Shown: positions 34,440 through 45,503 of the stretch, piece after piece
Layout: every line of letters starts with the position of its first letter
Position numbering within the stretch: the first letter of the stretch is position 1
Source of the DNA: Portunus trituberculatus
Lineage: Eukaryota > Arthropoda > Malacostraca > Decapoda > Portunidae
Direction: 5' to 3'
Length of the DNA: 64,000 nucleotides
NCBI RefSeq assembly: GCF_017591435.1
Contig: NC_059297.1
Location: 1,125,080 to 1,189,079, forward strand
The notes under the pieces: generated by a model
What the model saw: only the letters and a program-made list of their open reading frames with translations
What the model was told of the DNA's origin: nothing
The model's database searches: none
Made by a program: the position numbers and the translations under genes

Positions 34440-35850
34440 ATCACTATTCTCCTCCGACCACTGTGTCATGCAAGGTTAATTTCATCACTTCCAGTATCAC
34501 CTTCAACCTGGATCAAACTACAAGCAATACTTGGTAAAGGTTGGGGATGGTGATAGGGCTTCAACATGTTCACATGACAAAGTTGATGAGATTTGCGCCT
34601 ATCAGGTGTTTCCACTAAATAATCCGTCTCACCCACTCGCTTGCATACTCTTATAGGGTCCTGAAAACTTTGCAGATAAAGGATGACCCTGGAATGGTAA
34701 CAGCACTAATACTTCATCATTCCCTGGAAAGATCTCTCCCATGCTTTCTTATCATACCATTCCTTCATGTTATTTTTAGCCTGAGTTAGGTTAGCATGTG
34801 CTACTTTTAAGCCCTGTGCAAGTCGTTCCTTAAAGTCAATGACATATTTCAGCACACTAGGAGGAGGAGGTCCCACGGCCCCACTCCACCTTTCTTTCAC
34901 TAACGTCAAAGGTTCAAAAATCAATTCATGTGGGGACAAACCTAGAGATTCTGTGGGCACATCTCTGGTTGCAAATAAAAGAAAGGGAATCCCTTTATCC
35001 CAATCCTGTCCTGTCTCCTCACAGAATTTTCGTATCATTGCCTTCAATGTCTGGTGGTAGCATTTAAGGGCACCCTGTGACTGAGGGTGATATGCACTAG
35101 AGACAACATGTGCTATACCTAACTCCTTCAAGCTTTCCTCAAACAGTTTAGACAAAGTTTGTGCCCTGGTCTGATTGTACTTCCAATGGTAGCCCAAACC
35201 TTGTAAAGAAATGCAGAAGCTCCCTAACCACTACCTTGGCATGGATATCTAGTTACAGAATCAAGAATTGTAAGGAGATAACTATGCCCTGAAGATGTTT
35301 TGGTAAGGGCCCCACAATGTCTACTAGAATGCTCTCAAAGGGGTTTTTTATAACAGGTATAAGTTTTAGAGGACTCACGGGCACCGGCTGGTTAGGCTTT
35401 CCAGCGACTTGACAGGGATAGCACTCCTTGACAAAGCAAGTGACATCCACCTTCATGTGTTTCCAGTAGAAGTGTGCTCTCAGTCGTTGTAAGGTCTTGC
35501 GAACTCCAAGATGTCCAGAATGGGCTATTTCTAGCAGCTGATGGCAGCATTGCTGTGGGACTACAAGTTAATGAAAATCCCAAGTCTCGTCATCAACATT
35601 AACATGAGGAGGTCTATATCTCCTCCATAATAAACCACACATCTCATAAAATACATAATTTTCACTTTCAAGTAAATTTTCCTCCACTGCAGTGTTTTTA
35701 AGTGGTACAATTTGTGGATCATTCAACTGTAACTTTCTAAACTTATTCATATCAACATCACTAAGGGGAATAGGTAAAGGTGGTTCAAACAACTGAGCCA
35801 AATCACCTTCCGACACATCAGACTCCATCTCTTTGTGCTGAACGCATAAC
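34440..35850 (-). pseudogene. Ty3/Gypsy integrase region (frameshifted)
   Basis: From 35,850 downward: HKEMESDVSEGDLAQLFEPP and FRKLQLNDPQIVPL (linker after RNase H), then the H2C2 zinc-binding part HSGHLGVRKTLQRLRAHFYW and CFVKECYPCQ (about 35,430-35,530), the core start FESILVDIVGPLPKHLQG (first catalytic Asp), and 35,197-34,706 with IAHVVSSAYHPQSQGALKCY (the catalytic Glu position is Lys) and GKGIPFLL-type context. The C-terminal module VLVLLPFQGHPLSAKF through HVNMLKPYHH lies at about 34,550-34,690. Frameshifts separate the parts. On this strand RT should lie at higher coordinates, so it is not collinear with Gypsy-1 RT. Confidence 0.87.
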
Positions 35851-37995
35851 AGAGGTGTTAGTATTTGGCATGGAGGCGTACATTCCTCATTCTTTTTCTC
35901 AACCTAAACCTTCTAAACCTTGGTTTAACTCAGCCTGTTCTCGTGCTATACATGATAGAGAGGTTGCCCACAAAAGGTACTTGAGCCTTTCATCTCCTGA
36001 ATCTCTTGCACTTTATATCTCTGCCCGGAATCATGCCAAGTCTGTTCTTCAACTTGCCAAACACTCTTTCATAAATAGGAAATGTCAAAATCTTTCAAAC
36101 TCAAACTCTCCTCGTGACTTCTGGCATCTAGCCAAAAACATCTCAAATAACTTCACTTCTTCATCTTTCCCTCCTTTATTTCATCCTGATGGCACCACTG
36201 CCATCTCTTCTGTCTCTAAAGCTGAACTCTTTTCTCAAACCTTTGCTCACAACTCCACCTTGGACGAATCTGGGCTTGTCCCTCCCTCTCCTCCTCCCTC
36301 TGACTATTTCATGTCTACAATCAAAATTCTTTGTAATGATGTTTTCCATGCCCTTGCTGGCCTAAACCCTCGGAAGGCTTATGAACCTGATAGGGTCCCT
36401 CCTATTGTTCTCAAAAACTGTGCTTCTGTGCTTGCACCTTACCTGGTCAAACTCTTCCAACTTTGTCTATCAACTTCTACCTTTCCTTCCTGCTGGAAGT
36501 TCACCTACATTCAGCCTGTTCCTAAAAAGGGTGACCATTCTAACCCTTCAAACTACCGTCCTATAGCTTTAATCTCTTGCTTGTCTAAAGTTTTTGAATC
36601 TATCCTGAATAGGAATATTCTCAAACATCTGTCACTTCACAATCTTCTGTCTGATCGCCAGTATGGCTTCCATCAAGGTCGCTCTTCTGGTGATCTTCTG
36701 GCTTTCCTTACTGAGTCTTGGTCATCCTATTTTAGAGATTTCGGTGAAACTTTTGCTGTTGCGTTAGACATATCAAAAAGAGCTTTTGATAGAGTCTGGC
36801 ATAAAGCTTTGATTTCAAAACTGCCCTCTTACGGCTTCTATCCTTCTCTCTGCAACTTTATCTCATGTTTCCTTTCCGACCGCTCTATTGCTGCTGTGGT
36901 AGACGGTTACTGTTCTTCTCCTAAACCTATTAATAGTGGTGTTCCTCAGGGTTCTGTCCTGTCACCCACTCTCTTTCTATTATTCATTAATGACCTTCTT
37001 AACCAAACTTCTTGCCCTATCCACTCCTACGCTGATGATACCACCCTACATCTTTCCACGTTCTTTCAGAGACGTCCAACCCTTCAGGAAATCAACAGAT
37101 CACACGGGGACGCCACGGAACGCCTAACTTCCGATCTTTCTAAAATTTCCGATTGGGGCAGAAAAAATCTAGCAGTTTTCAATGCCTTAAAAACTCAATT
37201 CCTCCATCTATCAACTCGACACAACCTTCCAGACAACTGTCCCCTCTTCTTCAATGTCACTCAACTGTCTTCCTCTTCCACAATGAATATCCTTGGTCTG
37301 TCCTTTGCTCATAATCTTAACTGGAAACTTCACATCTCATTTCTTGCTAAAACAGCTTCTATGAAGTTAGGTGTTCTGAGGCGTCTCCGCCAGTTTTTCT
37401 CGCCCCTCCAACTGCTTACTCTGTATAAGGGCCTTATCCGTCCCTGTATGGAGTACTCTTCGCATGTTTGGGGGGGTTCCAGTCACACAGCTTTGCTTGA
37501 TAGGGTGGAATCGAAAGCTCTTCGTCTCATCAACTCCTCTCCTCTGACTAACTGTCTTCAGTCTCTTTCTCACCGTCGAAATGTTGCATCCCTTTCTATA
37601 TTTTATCGCTATTTTCATGTTAACTGTTCTTCTGATCTTGCTAACTGCATGCCTCCCCTCCTCCTGCAGCCACGCTGCACAAGGCTTTCTTCTTCCTCTC
37701 ATCCCTATTCTGTCCAACTCTCTAATGCAAGAGTTAACCAGTACGCTCAATCATTCATCCCTTTCACTGGTAAACTCTGGAACTCCCTCCCTGCATCTGT
37801 ATTTCCAAATTCCTACAACTTGTCTTCTTTTAAGAGGGTGGTATCGAGGCATTTGCTCCCCTAATTCTGGCTGACGGTTTTGGCACTTTTTCTACTCTTT
37901 GGAGAGCCAGCGCTCAAATGGGCTTTTTTCTAACTTTCTTTTTTTTTGCCCTTGGCTGGCCCTCTTCCTTACGTTAAAAAAAAAAAAAAAAAAAC
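35851..37995 (+). mobile_element. LINE D (Jockey-like), 5'-truncated, inserted into Gypsy integrase region
   Basis: A plus-strand LINE interrupts the Gypsy relic at about 35,850. It begins between the (missing) endonuclease and RT, has one long open frame, a short 3' UTR, and a poly-A tail at about 37,977-37,995. Gypsy-like coding (LPEIVEDNEMSENDESGS on the minus strand) appears to resume after the tail to about 38,070. No target-site duplication is evident. Confidence 0.82.
35870..37864 (+). CDS. LINE D reverse transcriptase (long open frame, endonuclease missing)
   Basis: The frame is open from 35,780, but LINE homology begins near FGMEAYIPHSF, so I start at the Met at 35,870 (665 codons including the stop). 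Order: FWHLAKNISNNF linker; WKFTYIQPVPKKGD and NYRPIALISCLSKVFE (RT fingers); QYGFHQGRSSGD; FAVALDISKRAFDRVWHKAL (first catalytic Asp); NSGVPQGSVLSPTLFLLFIN; HSYADDTTLHL (catalytic YADD intact, about 37,030); thumb and the tail GKLWNSLPASVFPNSYNLSS. The longest uninterrupted frame in the window. The KRAFD insertion and the DVQ/HGDATE segment look slightly disturbed. RT chemistry may be intact, but without endonuclease it is not autonomous. Confidence 0.88.
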   Translation: MEAYIPHSFSQPKPSKPWFNSACSRAIHDREVAHKRYLSLSSPESLALYISARNHAKSVLQLAKHSFINRKCQNLSNSNSPRDFWHLAKNISNNFTSSSFPPLFHPDGTTAISSVSKAELFSQTFAHNSTLDESGLVPPSPPPSDYFMSTIKILCNDVFHALAGLNPRKAYEPDRVPPIVLKNCASVLAPYLVKLFQLCLSTSTFPSCWKFTYIQPVPKKGDHSNPSNYRPIALISCLSKVFESILNRNILKHLSLHNLLSDRQYGFHQGRSSGDLLAFLTESWSSYFRDFGETFAVALDISKRAFDRVWHKALISKLPSYGFYPSLCNFISCFLSDRSIAAVVDGYCSSPKPINSGVPQGSVLSPTLFLLFINDLLNQTSCPIHSYADDTTLHLSTFFQRRPTLQEINRSHGDATERLTSDLSKISDWGRKNLAVFNALKTQFLHLSTRHNLPDNCPLFFNVTQLSSSSTMNILGLSFAHNLNWKLHISFLAKTASMKLGVLRRLRQFFSPLQLLTLYKGLIRPCMEYSSHVWGGSSHTALLDRVESKALRLINSSPLTNCLQSLSHRRNVASLSIFYRYFHVNCSSDLANCMPPLLLQPRCTRLSSSSHPYSVQLSNARVNQYAQSFIPFTGKLWNSLPASVFPNSYNLSSFKRVVSRHLLP

Positions 37996-38074
37996 TACCA
38001 CTCTCATCATTCTCACTCATTTCATTGTCCTCCACAATCTCAGGAAGAGTATCCAACGCCTTCGCCATTGTGAT

Positions 38075-39154
38075 TCAAATGTCATATTCTTCTCTCAGGA
38101 TCAGTTTCTCATTATCCACTTGGTCCATTCCGTTGATCAATTTATAAACTTGTATCAGATCCCCTCTCTCCCTTCTCTGTTCCAGGCTTGGTAGATCTAT
38201 AGCCTTTAGTCTCTCCTCATATGTCATCCCTTCAAATTCTGGAACCATTCTTGTAGCCATTTTTTGTAGTCTCTCCAACTTCCTTAAGTGTTTCTTTTTA
38301 TGAGGAGTCCACACTACTCCTGCATATTCCAATCCGGGTCTTATCATAGTACTTATAAATTTCTTCATCATTTCTTTGTCCATGTAGTGAAATGCTACTC
38401 TAATATTCCTTAGCAAATTATATGTCTCTCTGAAAATTTTATTAATATGGCTTACCGGTTGATTGTTTTCTTCCATCGTCACTCCTAAGTCCTTTTCCTT
38501 TTTTACTTTCTCCAGTTGTACTCCATCTCCCATCTTATAGATTCCAATGGGTCGTCTTTCACTCTTTCCCATTTCCATGACATGGCTTTTGTCCACATTG
38601 AATTCCATTTCCCACTTTTTGCTCCATTTCCCGATCTTATATAGGTCTTCCTGCAGTATTTCACAATCCTCTTTTTGCTTTATAACTCTGCACAGTTTCT
38701 TATAATACGCAAACAGATTCATGTAGCTGTTCACTCCTTCTGGCATGTCGTTTATATATATGAGAAAAAGTATTGGTGCCAATACTGACCACTGTGGCAC
38801 TCTGCCTTCTACTGCTCTCCACTTGGACTTCATATCTTTAACTACTGTCCTTATTTCTCTCCCCCTCAAATAACTTTCCATCCATCTCAATGTGCTTCCT
38901 TTTAAGCCACCCTTCTCCTCTAACTTCCACAGTAATCTTGCATGTGGCACTTTGTCAAACCCCTTTTTTAAATCCAAATAAATACATTCAACCCATCCCT
39001 CTCTCTTTTGCACTCTATCAACTATTATAGAGTAGAAATTCAGTAAATTAGTTACACACGACTGTCTTTTTCTAAAACAAAATTGGCTATTTGATATTAA
39101 TTTGTTGTCTTCAAGGAACTCGATCCATTGTTTCTTTATTATTCTTTCACACAT
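38075..39154 (-). pseudogene. LINE A copy 1 ORF2 fragment: RT with catalytic motif destroyed but frame open
   Basis: A 359-residue open frame covers RT and the post-RT region. Conserved motifs are damaged by substitutions: QFCFRKRQSC instead of QFGFRKGRSC, GRVPQWSVLAP instead of SGVPQGSVLAP, and LFAYYKKLCR instead of LFADDAKLCR, so both catalytic Asp residues are Tyr. YLDLKKGFDKVPH keeps the first Asp. The post-RT section continues intact to NGMDQVDNEKLILREEYD and then runs into non-LINE sequence at 38,075, so the last ~250 bp of the element are missing. It cannot be active. Confidence 0.9.
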
Positions 39155-39519
39155 CTTGCATGTTACACTAGTTAGTGATACTGGTCTGTAATTTAAAGAT
39201 TTTTCCTTTCCATCTGCTCTTATATTTGGGAACCACCTCAGCTCTTTTCCATTCTACTGGTACTGTTCCATTTTCTATTGAGCATTTTATGATGTTGTAT
39301 ATAGGACTTGCTAGTTCTTCCCTACATTGTTTCAGTATTCTGCCTGAGACTTCATCCGGTCCCATTGTCCTTCATTAACTCTTTTATGTCAAGCTTGGTT
39401 ACTTTAACCTCTTTCATATAGACGGTCTCTCTATTACCCTGTGGCCTTTAAAATTTGGATTCCTTATTAAAGACCTCCTGGAATTTATTATCTAATAGTT
39501 CTGCCATACTTTTTGGGTC
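39155..39519 (-). pseudogene. LINE A copy 1, upstream RT segment
   Basis: Continues copy 1 in another frame: GPDEVSGRILKQCREELASP and PVEWKRAEVVPKYKS (39,365-39,168), preceded by sequence ending at ATACTTTTTGGGTCT. In copy 2 (51,757) the same point continues TCCACCATTCC, so copy 1 is 5'-truncated exactly where a (GT)n run begins at 39,520. Confidence 0.85.
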
Positions 39520-42420
39520 TGTGTGTGTGTATTTACCTAATTGTATTTACCTAATTGTAACATACGGGAAAAGAGCTATGCTCGTGTTGTCCCGTCTCCA
39601 TATCTATTAATGTCCAGCTTTTTCTTAAAATCATGAATATTCCTTGCGTTGACCACTTCCACGTCTAAACTATTCCATGCTTCCACCCTTCTATGAGGAA
39701 GCTATATTTTTCACATCTCTCCTATAAGTGGCCATTTTAGTTTTTTCCCATGCCCTCTCGACATTCTTCCATTCCACATACACAGATCTTCCCTATCCAT
39801 TTTTCCATGCCAATCATCACTCTGTATATTGCTATCAGGTCTCCCTTCTCTTCTGTTTTCCAGGGTTGGAAGTTGCATTCTTTTCAGTCTGTCTTCATAA
39901 GTCAAATCTCTTAAGTCAGGCACCATTTTCGTTGCAGCCCTCTGTACTTTCTCTAGTTTCCTTATGTGTTTCTTTAAGTTCGAGCCCACTGTATTGTTGC
40001 ATATTCAAGCCTCGGTCTTATCATTGCAGTAATTATTTTCTTCATCATTTCTTCATCTAGATATCGAACGCCACTCTTATGTTCCTCAATAAGTTCAATA
40101 CTTCTCCAATTATTTTGTTTATATGTCTCTCTGGCGATAGGTCATTGGTAATTGTCACCCCAAGGTCTTTTTCTTCATGACTGGTTTTATGTCTTCATTT
40201 CCTATCTTGTACATACTCCTGATTCTTCTTTCACTCTTGCCAAACTCTATTTTCTTGCATTTTGTCGTGTTGAACTCCATTTGCCATGTACAGCTCCATT
40301 TCCATATTCTGTCCAAGTCTTCCTGGAGTAGTTCGCAATCTTTGTCACATCTCACTTTTCTTAACAATTTTGCATCGTCTGCAAATAGGCTCACATAACT
40401 GGACACCCCATCCACCATGTCATTTATGTAGACTGCGAACATTACTGGTGCCAACACTGATCCCTGTGGAACTCCACTCTCCACCAATCCCCATTCTGAT
40501 GGTCTGTCCTTAATTATTGTTCTCATTTCTCTTCCTACCAAAAGTCTTCCATCCATTTTAGTAAACTGCCATGCACTCCTCCTACCATTTCAAGTTTCCA
40601 GATCAGTCTCTGGTGTGGTACCTTATCAAAGGCCTTTTTTAAATCCAGATATATTCCATCAGCCCAACCATCTCTTTCCTGTATTACATCTATCACCCTC
40701 GAATAGTAACATATCAGGTTTGTCGTGCATGAACGCCCTTTCCTAAAACCAAATTGACACTCACAAAGTATGTCATTTTTCTCCAAGAAGTCTGTCCATC
40801 TAGTCTTCACCACCCTCTCACACATCTTAGCTACCACACTTGTAAGTGACACTGGTCTATAGTTCAATGGGTCTCTTGTTACCTGATTTATAGATTGGGA
40901 CAATGTTAGCTCTTTTCCAGTCTTGGGGCACTACGCCTTCCCTTAATGAGGCATCAATTACTTCACAAACTTTTTCTGCCAATTGCTCCTGCATTCTCTT
41001 AAAATCCATCCTGATACCCCATCAGGTCCCACAGCTTTTCTCACTTCTAAACTCCCCATCATGTTCTTGATCTCCTCCACAGTTACTTGAAACTCCTTCA
41101 TAATCCCTTTCTGTTCCATTACCAGTGGTTTGTCAAAAGCAGTCTCCTTTGTGAATACCTTCCGAAAGCATCCATTCATAGCCTCTGCCATTTCCTGGGA
41201 TCTTCACTGTATACTCCATTTACTTCTAAACTTTCAATACTTTCTCTATTTTTGATGTTGTTGTTCACATGTCTGTAAAAAGCCTTGGTTGGTCTTTACA
41301 TTTATCAATTATATCCTTTTCTTGTTTCTTTCTTTCTTCTCTTCTAATCAACACATATTCATTTCTTGCTCTTTTGTAACTTTCCCACTGCTTAATCCGT
41401 CTTTTCCTTCTCCACCTCTTCCATGCATCCTCTTTTCTTGTTCTAGCCTTTTCACATCTATCGTTAAACCAGTCCTGCTTTCCAACTTCTCTATGTTGTC
41501 TTATTGGTACAAATTTTTCTCACCTTCTTTGTATATTTTTATAAATTCCTTCCACTTTTCATTTGCTCCTTAGCACTCTTGAATTTCATCCAATTTGTCT
41601 CTTGAAAGAATTTCTTTAGGTTTCCAAAATCTGTCTTGGCATAATTCCATCTTCCCACTTTATATTCTTCATTTCTTCTAGATTTCTCTTCGTCTATCAC
41701 CTTGAACTCCAAAACTGCATGATCACTCTTTGCTAAAGGGCACTCCACCCTCATCTCCTCAATGACCATTGGCTCTGTACTAAAGACCAAGTCCAGTCTT
41801 GACGATGCTCCCTCTCCTCCAAACCTAGTATCTTCTTTGACCCACTGAGTTAACACATTTTCCATTGCCAGTGTCAATAGTGTATTTCCCCATGTTGTCT
41901 CTGATCCTTCCATTGACCAGTCCTCCCAACACACCTCTTTACAATTAAAATCTCCCATCATTATAGTTCGTTCACAGCCACCCAACATTTCTTCCAGACA
42001 TGTTCCTGTATCACTTATCATTTCTTCATATTCCTGTACTGACCATGCATTTGTCTTAGGTGGTACGTACACCACTATGTAGTGCCTCTTTTTCCTTCAT
42101 TAGTTTCTGCTCTGATCTTTAGCACTTCTGCCTTTCCCATACCTTTTTCACTTGATCCACCTTTATATCTTTTTAACCAGCAACATCACTCCTCCTCCCA
42201 TCTTACCTACTCTATTTCTTTTCCAAACGTTATATTTCCTTCTCCAACCTTCATCAGGTCTTCTCCCCTCTCAGTTTTGTTTCAGTAAGACCCACAATAT
42301 CTGGGTTCTTGTCCCTCAAGTAATCGTTGAGTTCTAAAATCCCGATATCACTCCATTTATGTTGGAATACATTACATTTCGCTCATATGTAAGTTTCTTT
42401 AGTCCTTTCTTCCTGTGCTG
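39520..42420 (-). mobile_element. LINE B copy 1 (ORF2 plus 3' end)
   Basis: The sense 3' end (low coordinates) carries two copies of a 14-nt unit (TATTTACCTAATTG on plus) next to (GT)n at 39,520-39,530. It includes post-RT (DLTYEDRLKRMQLPTLENR), RT (SGVPQGSVLAPVMFAVYIND, LFADDAKLLR at about 40,385), upstream fingers (NYRPVSLTSVVAKMCE), endonuclease (MGDFNCKEVCWEDW, CPLAKSDHAVLE) and the start of ORF2 (MYSNINGVIS, near 42,360). The other end reaches a second GT-rich stretch at 42,416-42,440. Near-identical copies lie at 43,102 and 58,674. Confidence 0.88.
40155..42075 (-). pseudogene. LINE B copy 1 ORF2 (endonuclease-RT) with frameshifts
   Basis: Open pieces: 42,075-41,539 (endonuclease, 178 residues), 41,191-40,958 (GSLEVRKAVGPDGVSGWILR), 40,903-40,535 (RT fingers to SLLKWMEDFW) and 40,556-40,155 (palm with LFADDAKL). 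The breaks between GWILRECRS and EQLAEKVCE, and at MEDFW/LVGREMRT, each correspond to a 1-nt change also present in copies 2 and 3. Catalytic motifs themselves are intact. Either the copies descend from a defective source or the breaks are systematic. Confidence 0.85.
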
Positions 42421-43025
42421 TGTGTTTTGTGTGTGTATTCACCAGTTGTATTCACCTAGTTGTAATTTTTCAGGGCCTTTCTACTCTGTCCCCTCTCCAT
42501 ATCTACACACATCCAACTTTCCTTTAAAACTATGCACACTCTCTGACACCACCTCCTCACTCAAACCATTCCACACCTCCACACATCTTTTTGGGAAACT
42601 ATATTTCTTCACATCCTTCAACATATTCCTTGGCTATCTTTTACTATGTGATCTCTAGTTCTATTTAAGTTTTCCTCTCTCAACATCATTTGCTCATTAT
42701 CCACTTCATCCAGTCCTTCAACAGTCTATAAACCTGTATTAAATCTCCTTTTCTCTTCTTTGTTTCAAGGTAAGCAAATTAATTTCTTTTAATCTCTCCT
42801 CATAGGTCATTTCTGCCAATTCAACCATTTTTGTTGCCATTCTCTGCAATCTCTCCAACTTCCTTGTATGCTTCTTTTTAAGGGGACCAAACCACTCCAG
42901 CATATTCCAATCTTGGTCTAATTCCTACTAATTAATTTCTTCATCATATCTTTATCCATATAATGGAAGACTAATCCAATATTTTTATCAAATTATCGTT
43001 TCTTCAAACATCTTATCAATATGAG
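42421..43025 (-). mobile_element. LINE C fragment (3' end only)
   Basis: The sense 3' end shows two copies of a 14-nt unit (TATTCACCTAGTTG-type) at about 42,438-42,465, next to a short GT run. The body matches 61,395-62,003 of LINE C copy 2, covering only the post-RT coding region and 3' UTR. It is truncated at CAAACTG (43,021-43,027), where copy 2 continues CCCATGG but here (TG)n begins. Confidence 0.87.
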
Positions 43026-43029
43026 CCTC

Positions 43030-43102
<73 letters not shown>
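43026..43102. repeat. (GT)n microsatellite between two LINEs
   Basis: About 38 GT units join the truncated 5' end of the LINE C fragment to the 3' end of LINE B copy 2. Confidence 0.98.
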
Positions 43103-43104
<2 letters not shown>

Positions 43105-45491
43105 TTACCTAATTGTATTTACCTAATTGTAACATACGGAAAAGAGCTATGCTCGTGTTGTCCCGTCTCCATATCTATTAATGTCCAGCTTTTCTTAAAA
43201 TCATGAATATTCCTTGCGTTGACCACTTCCACGTCTAAACTATTCCATGCTTCCACCCTTCTATGAGGGAAGCTATATTTTTCACATCTCTCCTATAAGT
43301 GGCCATTTTAGTTTTTCCCATGCCCTCTCGACATTCTTCCATTCCACATACACAGATCTTCCCTATCCATTTTTCCATGCCAATCATCACTCTGTATATT
43401 GCTATCAGGTCTCCCCTTTCTCTTCTGTTTTCCAGGGTTGGAAGTTGCATTCTTTTCAGTCTGTCTTCATAAGTCAAATCTCTTAAGTCAGGCACCATTT
43501 TGTTGCAGCCCTCTGTACTTTCTCTAGTTTCCTTATGTGTTTCTTTAAGTTCGAGCCCACTGTATTGTTGCATATTCAAGCCTCGGTCTTATCATTGCAG
43601 TAATTATTTTCTTCATCATTTCTTCATCTAGATATACGAACGCCACTCTTATGTTCCTCAATAAGTTCAATACTTCTCCAATTATTTTGTTTATATGTCT
43701 CTCTGGCGATAGGTCATTGGTAATTGTCACCCCAAGGTCTTTTCTTCATGACTGGTTTTATGTCTTCATTTCCTATCTTGTACATACTCCTGATTCTTCT
43801 TTCACTCTTGCCAAACTCTATTTTCTTGCATTTTGTCGTGTTGAACTCCATTTGCCATGTACAGCTCCATTTCCATATTCTGTCCAAGTCTTCCTGGAGT
43901 AGTTCGCAATCTTTGTCACATCTCACTTTTCTTAACAATTTTGCATCGTCTGCAAATAGGCTCACATAACTGGACACCCCATCCACCATGTCATTTATGT
44001 AGACTGCGAACATTACTGGTGCCAACACTGATCCCTGTGGAACTCCACTCTCCACCAATCCCCATTCTGATGGTCTGTCCTTAATTATTGTTCTCATTTC
44101 TCTTCCTACCAAAAGTCTTCCATCCATTTTAGTAAACTGCCATGCACTCCTCCTACCATTTCAAGTTTCCAGATCAGTCTCTGGTGTGGTACCTTATCAA
44201 AGGCCTTTTTTAAATCCAGATATATTCCATCAGCCCAACCATCTCTTTCCTGTATTACATCTATCACCCTCGAATAGTAACATATCAGGTTTGTCGTGCA
44301 TGAACGCCCTTTCCTAAAACCAAATTGACACTCACAAAGTATGTCATTTTCTCCAAGAAGTCTGTCCATCTAGTCTTCACCACCCTCTCACACATCTTAG
44401 CTACCACACTTGTAAGTGACACTGGTCTATAGTTCAATGGGTCTCTCTTGTTACCTGATTTATAGATTGGGACAATGTTAGCTCTTTTCCAGTCTTGGGG
44501 CACTACGCCTTCCCTTAATGAGGCATCAATTACTTCACAAACTTTTTCTGCCAATTGCTCCTGCATTCTCTTAAAATCCATCCTGATACCCCATCAGGTC
44601 CCACAGCTTTTCTCACTTCTAAACTCCCCATCATGTTCTTGATCTCCTCCACCGTTACTTGAAACTCCTTCATAATCCCTTTCTGTTCCATTACCAGTGG
44701 TTTGTCAAAAGCAGTCTCCTTTGTGAATACCTTCCGAAAGCATCCATTCATAGCCTCTGCCATTTCCTGGGATCTTCACTGTATACTCCATTTACTTCTA
44801 AACTTTCAATACTTTCTCTATTTTTGATGTTGTTGTTCACATGTCTGTAAAAAGCCTTGGTTGGTCTTTACATTTATCAATTATATCCTTTTCTTGTTTC
44901 TTTCTTTCTTCTCTTCTAATCAACACATATTCATTTCTTGCTCTTTTGTAACTTTCCCACTGCTTAATCCGTCTTTTCCTTCTCCACCTCTTCCATGCAT
45001 CCTCTTTTCTTGTTCTAGCCTTTTCACATCTATCGTTAAACCAGTCCTGCTTTCCAACTTCTCTATGTTGTCTTATTGGTACAAATTTTTCTCACCTTCT
45101 TTGTATATTTTTATAAATTCCTTCCACTTTTCATTTGCTCCTTAGCACTCTTGAATTTCATCCAATTTGTCTCTTGAAAGAATTTCTTTAGGTTTCCAAA
45201 ATCTGTCTTGGCATAATTCCATCTTCCCACTTTATATTCTTCATTTCTTCTAGATTTCTCTTCGTCTATCACCTTGAACTCCAAAACTGCATGATCACTC
45301 TTTGCTAAAGGGCACTCCACCCTCATCTCCTCAATGACCATTGGCTCTGTACTAAAGACCAAGTCCAGTCTTGACGATGCTCCCTCTCCTCCAAACCTAG
45401 TATCTTCTTTGACCCACTGAGTTAACACATTTTCCATTGCCAGTGTCAATAGTGTATTTCCCCATGTTGTCTCTGATCCTTCCATTGACCA
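43103..45491 (-). mobile_element. LINE B copy 2 (5'-truncated)
   Basis: Almost identical to copy 1 from the 3' terminal repeat through RT to the endonuclease; differences are mainly single-base homopolymer changes. It contains LFADDAKLLR at about 43,955, PLNYRPVSLTS, QFGFRKGRSC and CPLAKSDHAVLE. It ends inside the endonuclease at ATTGACCAGT, followed by (GT)n at 45,492-45,503. Both ends are therefore bounded by GT repeats. Confidence 0.88.
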
Positions 45492-45503
45492 GTGTGTGTG
45501 TGT

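Noticed and set aside
35780..35869. Extending the LINE D protein to the first Met at 35,780
   Set aside because: That stretch is antisense to the Gypsy integrase linker; LINE similarity begins near 35,860.
40177..41573. Many plus-strand frames rich in Ser, Leu, Phe and Pro
   Set aside because: They are antisense readings of purine-rich LINE B coding sequence; the same holds for 43,724-45,145, 50,098-53,532 and 58,817-60,743.
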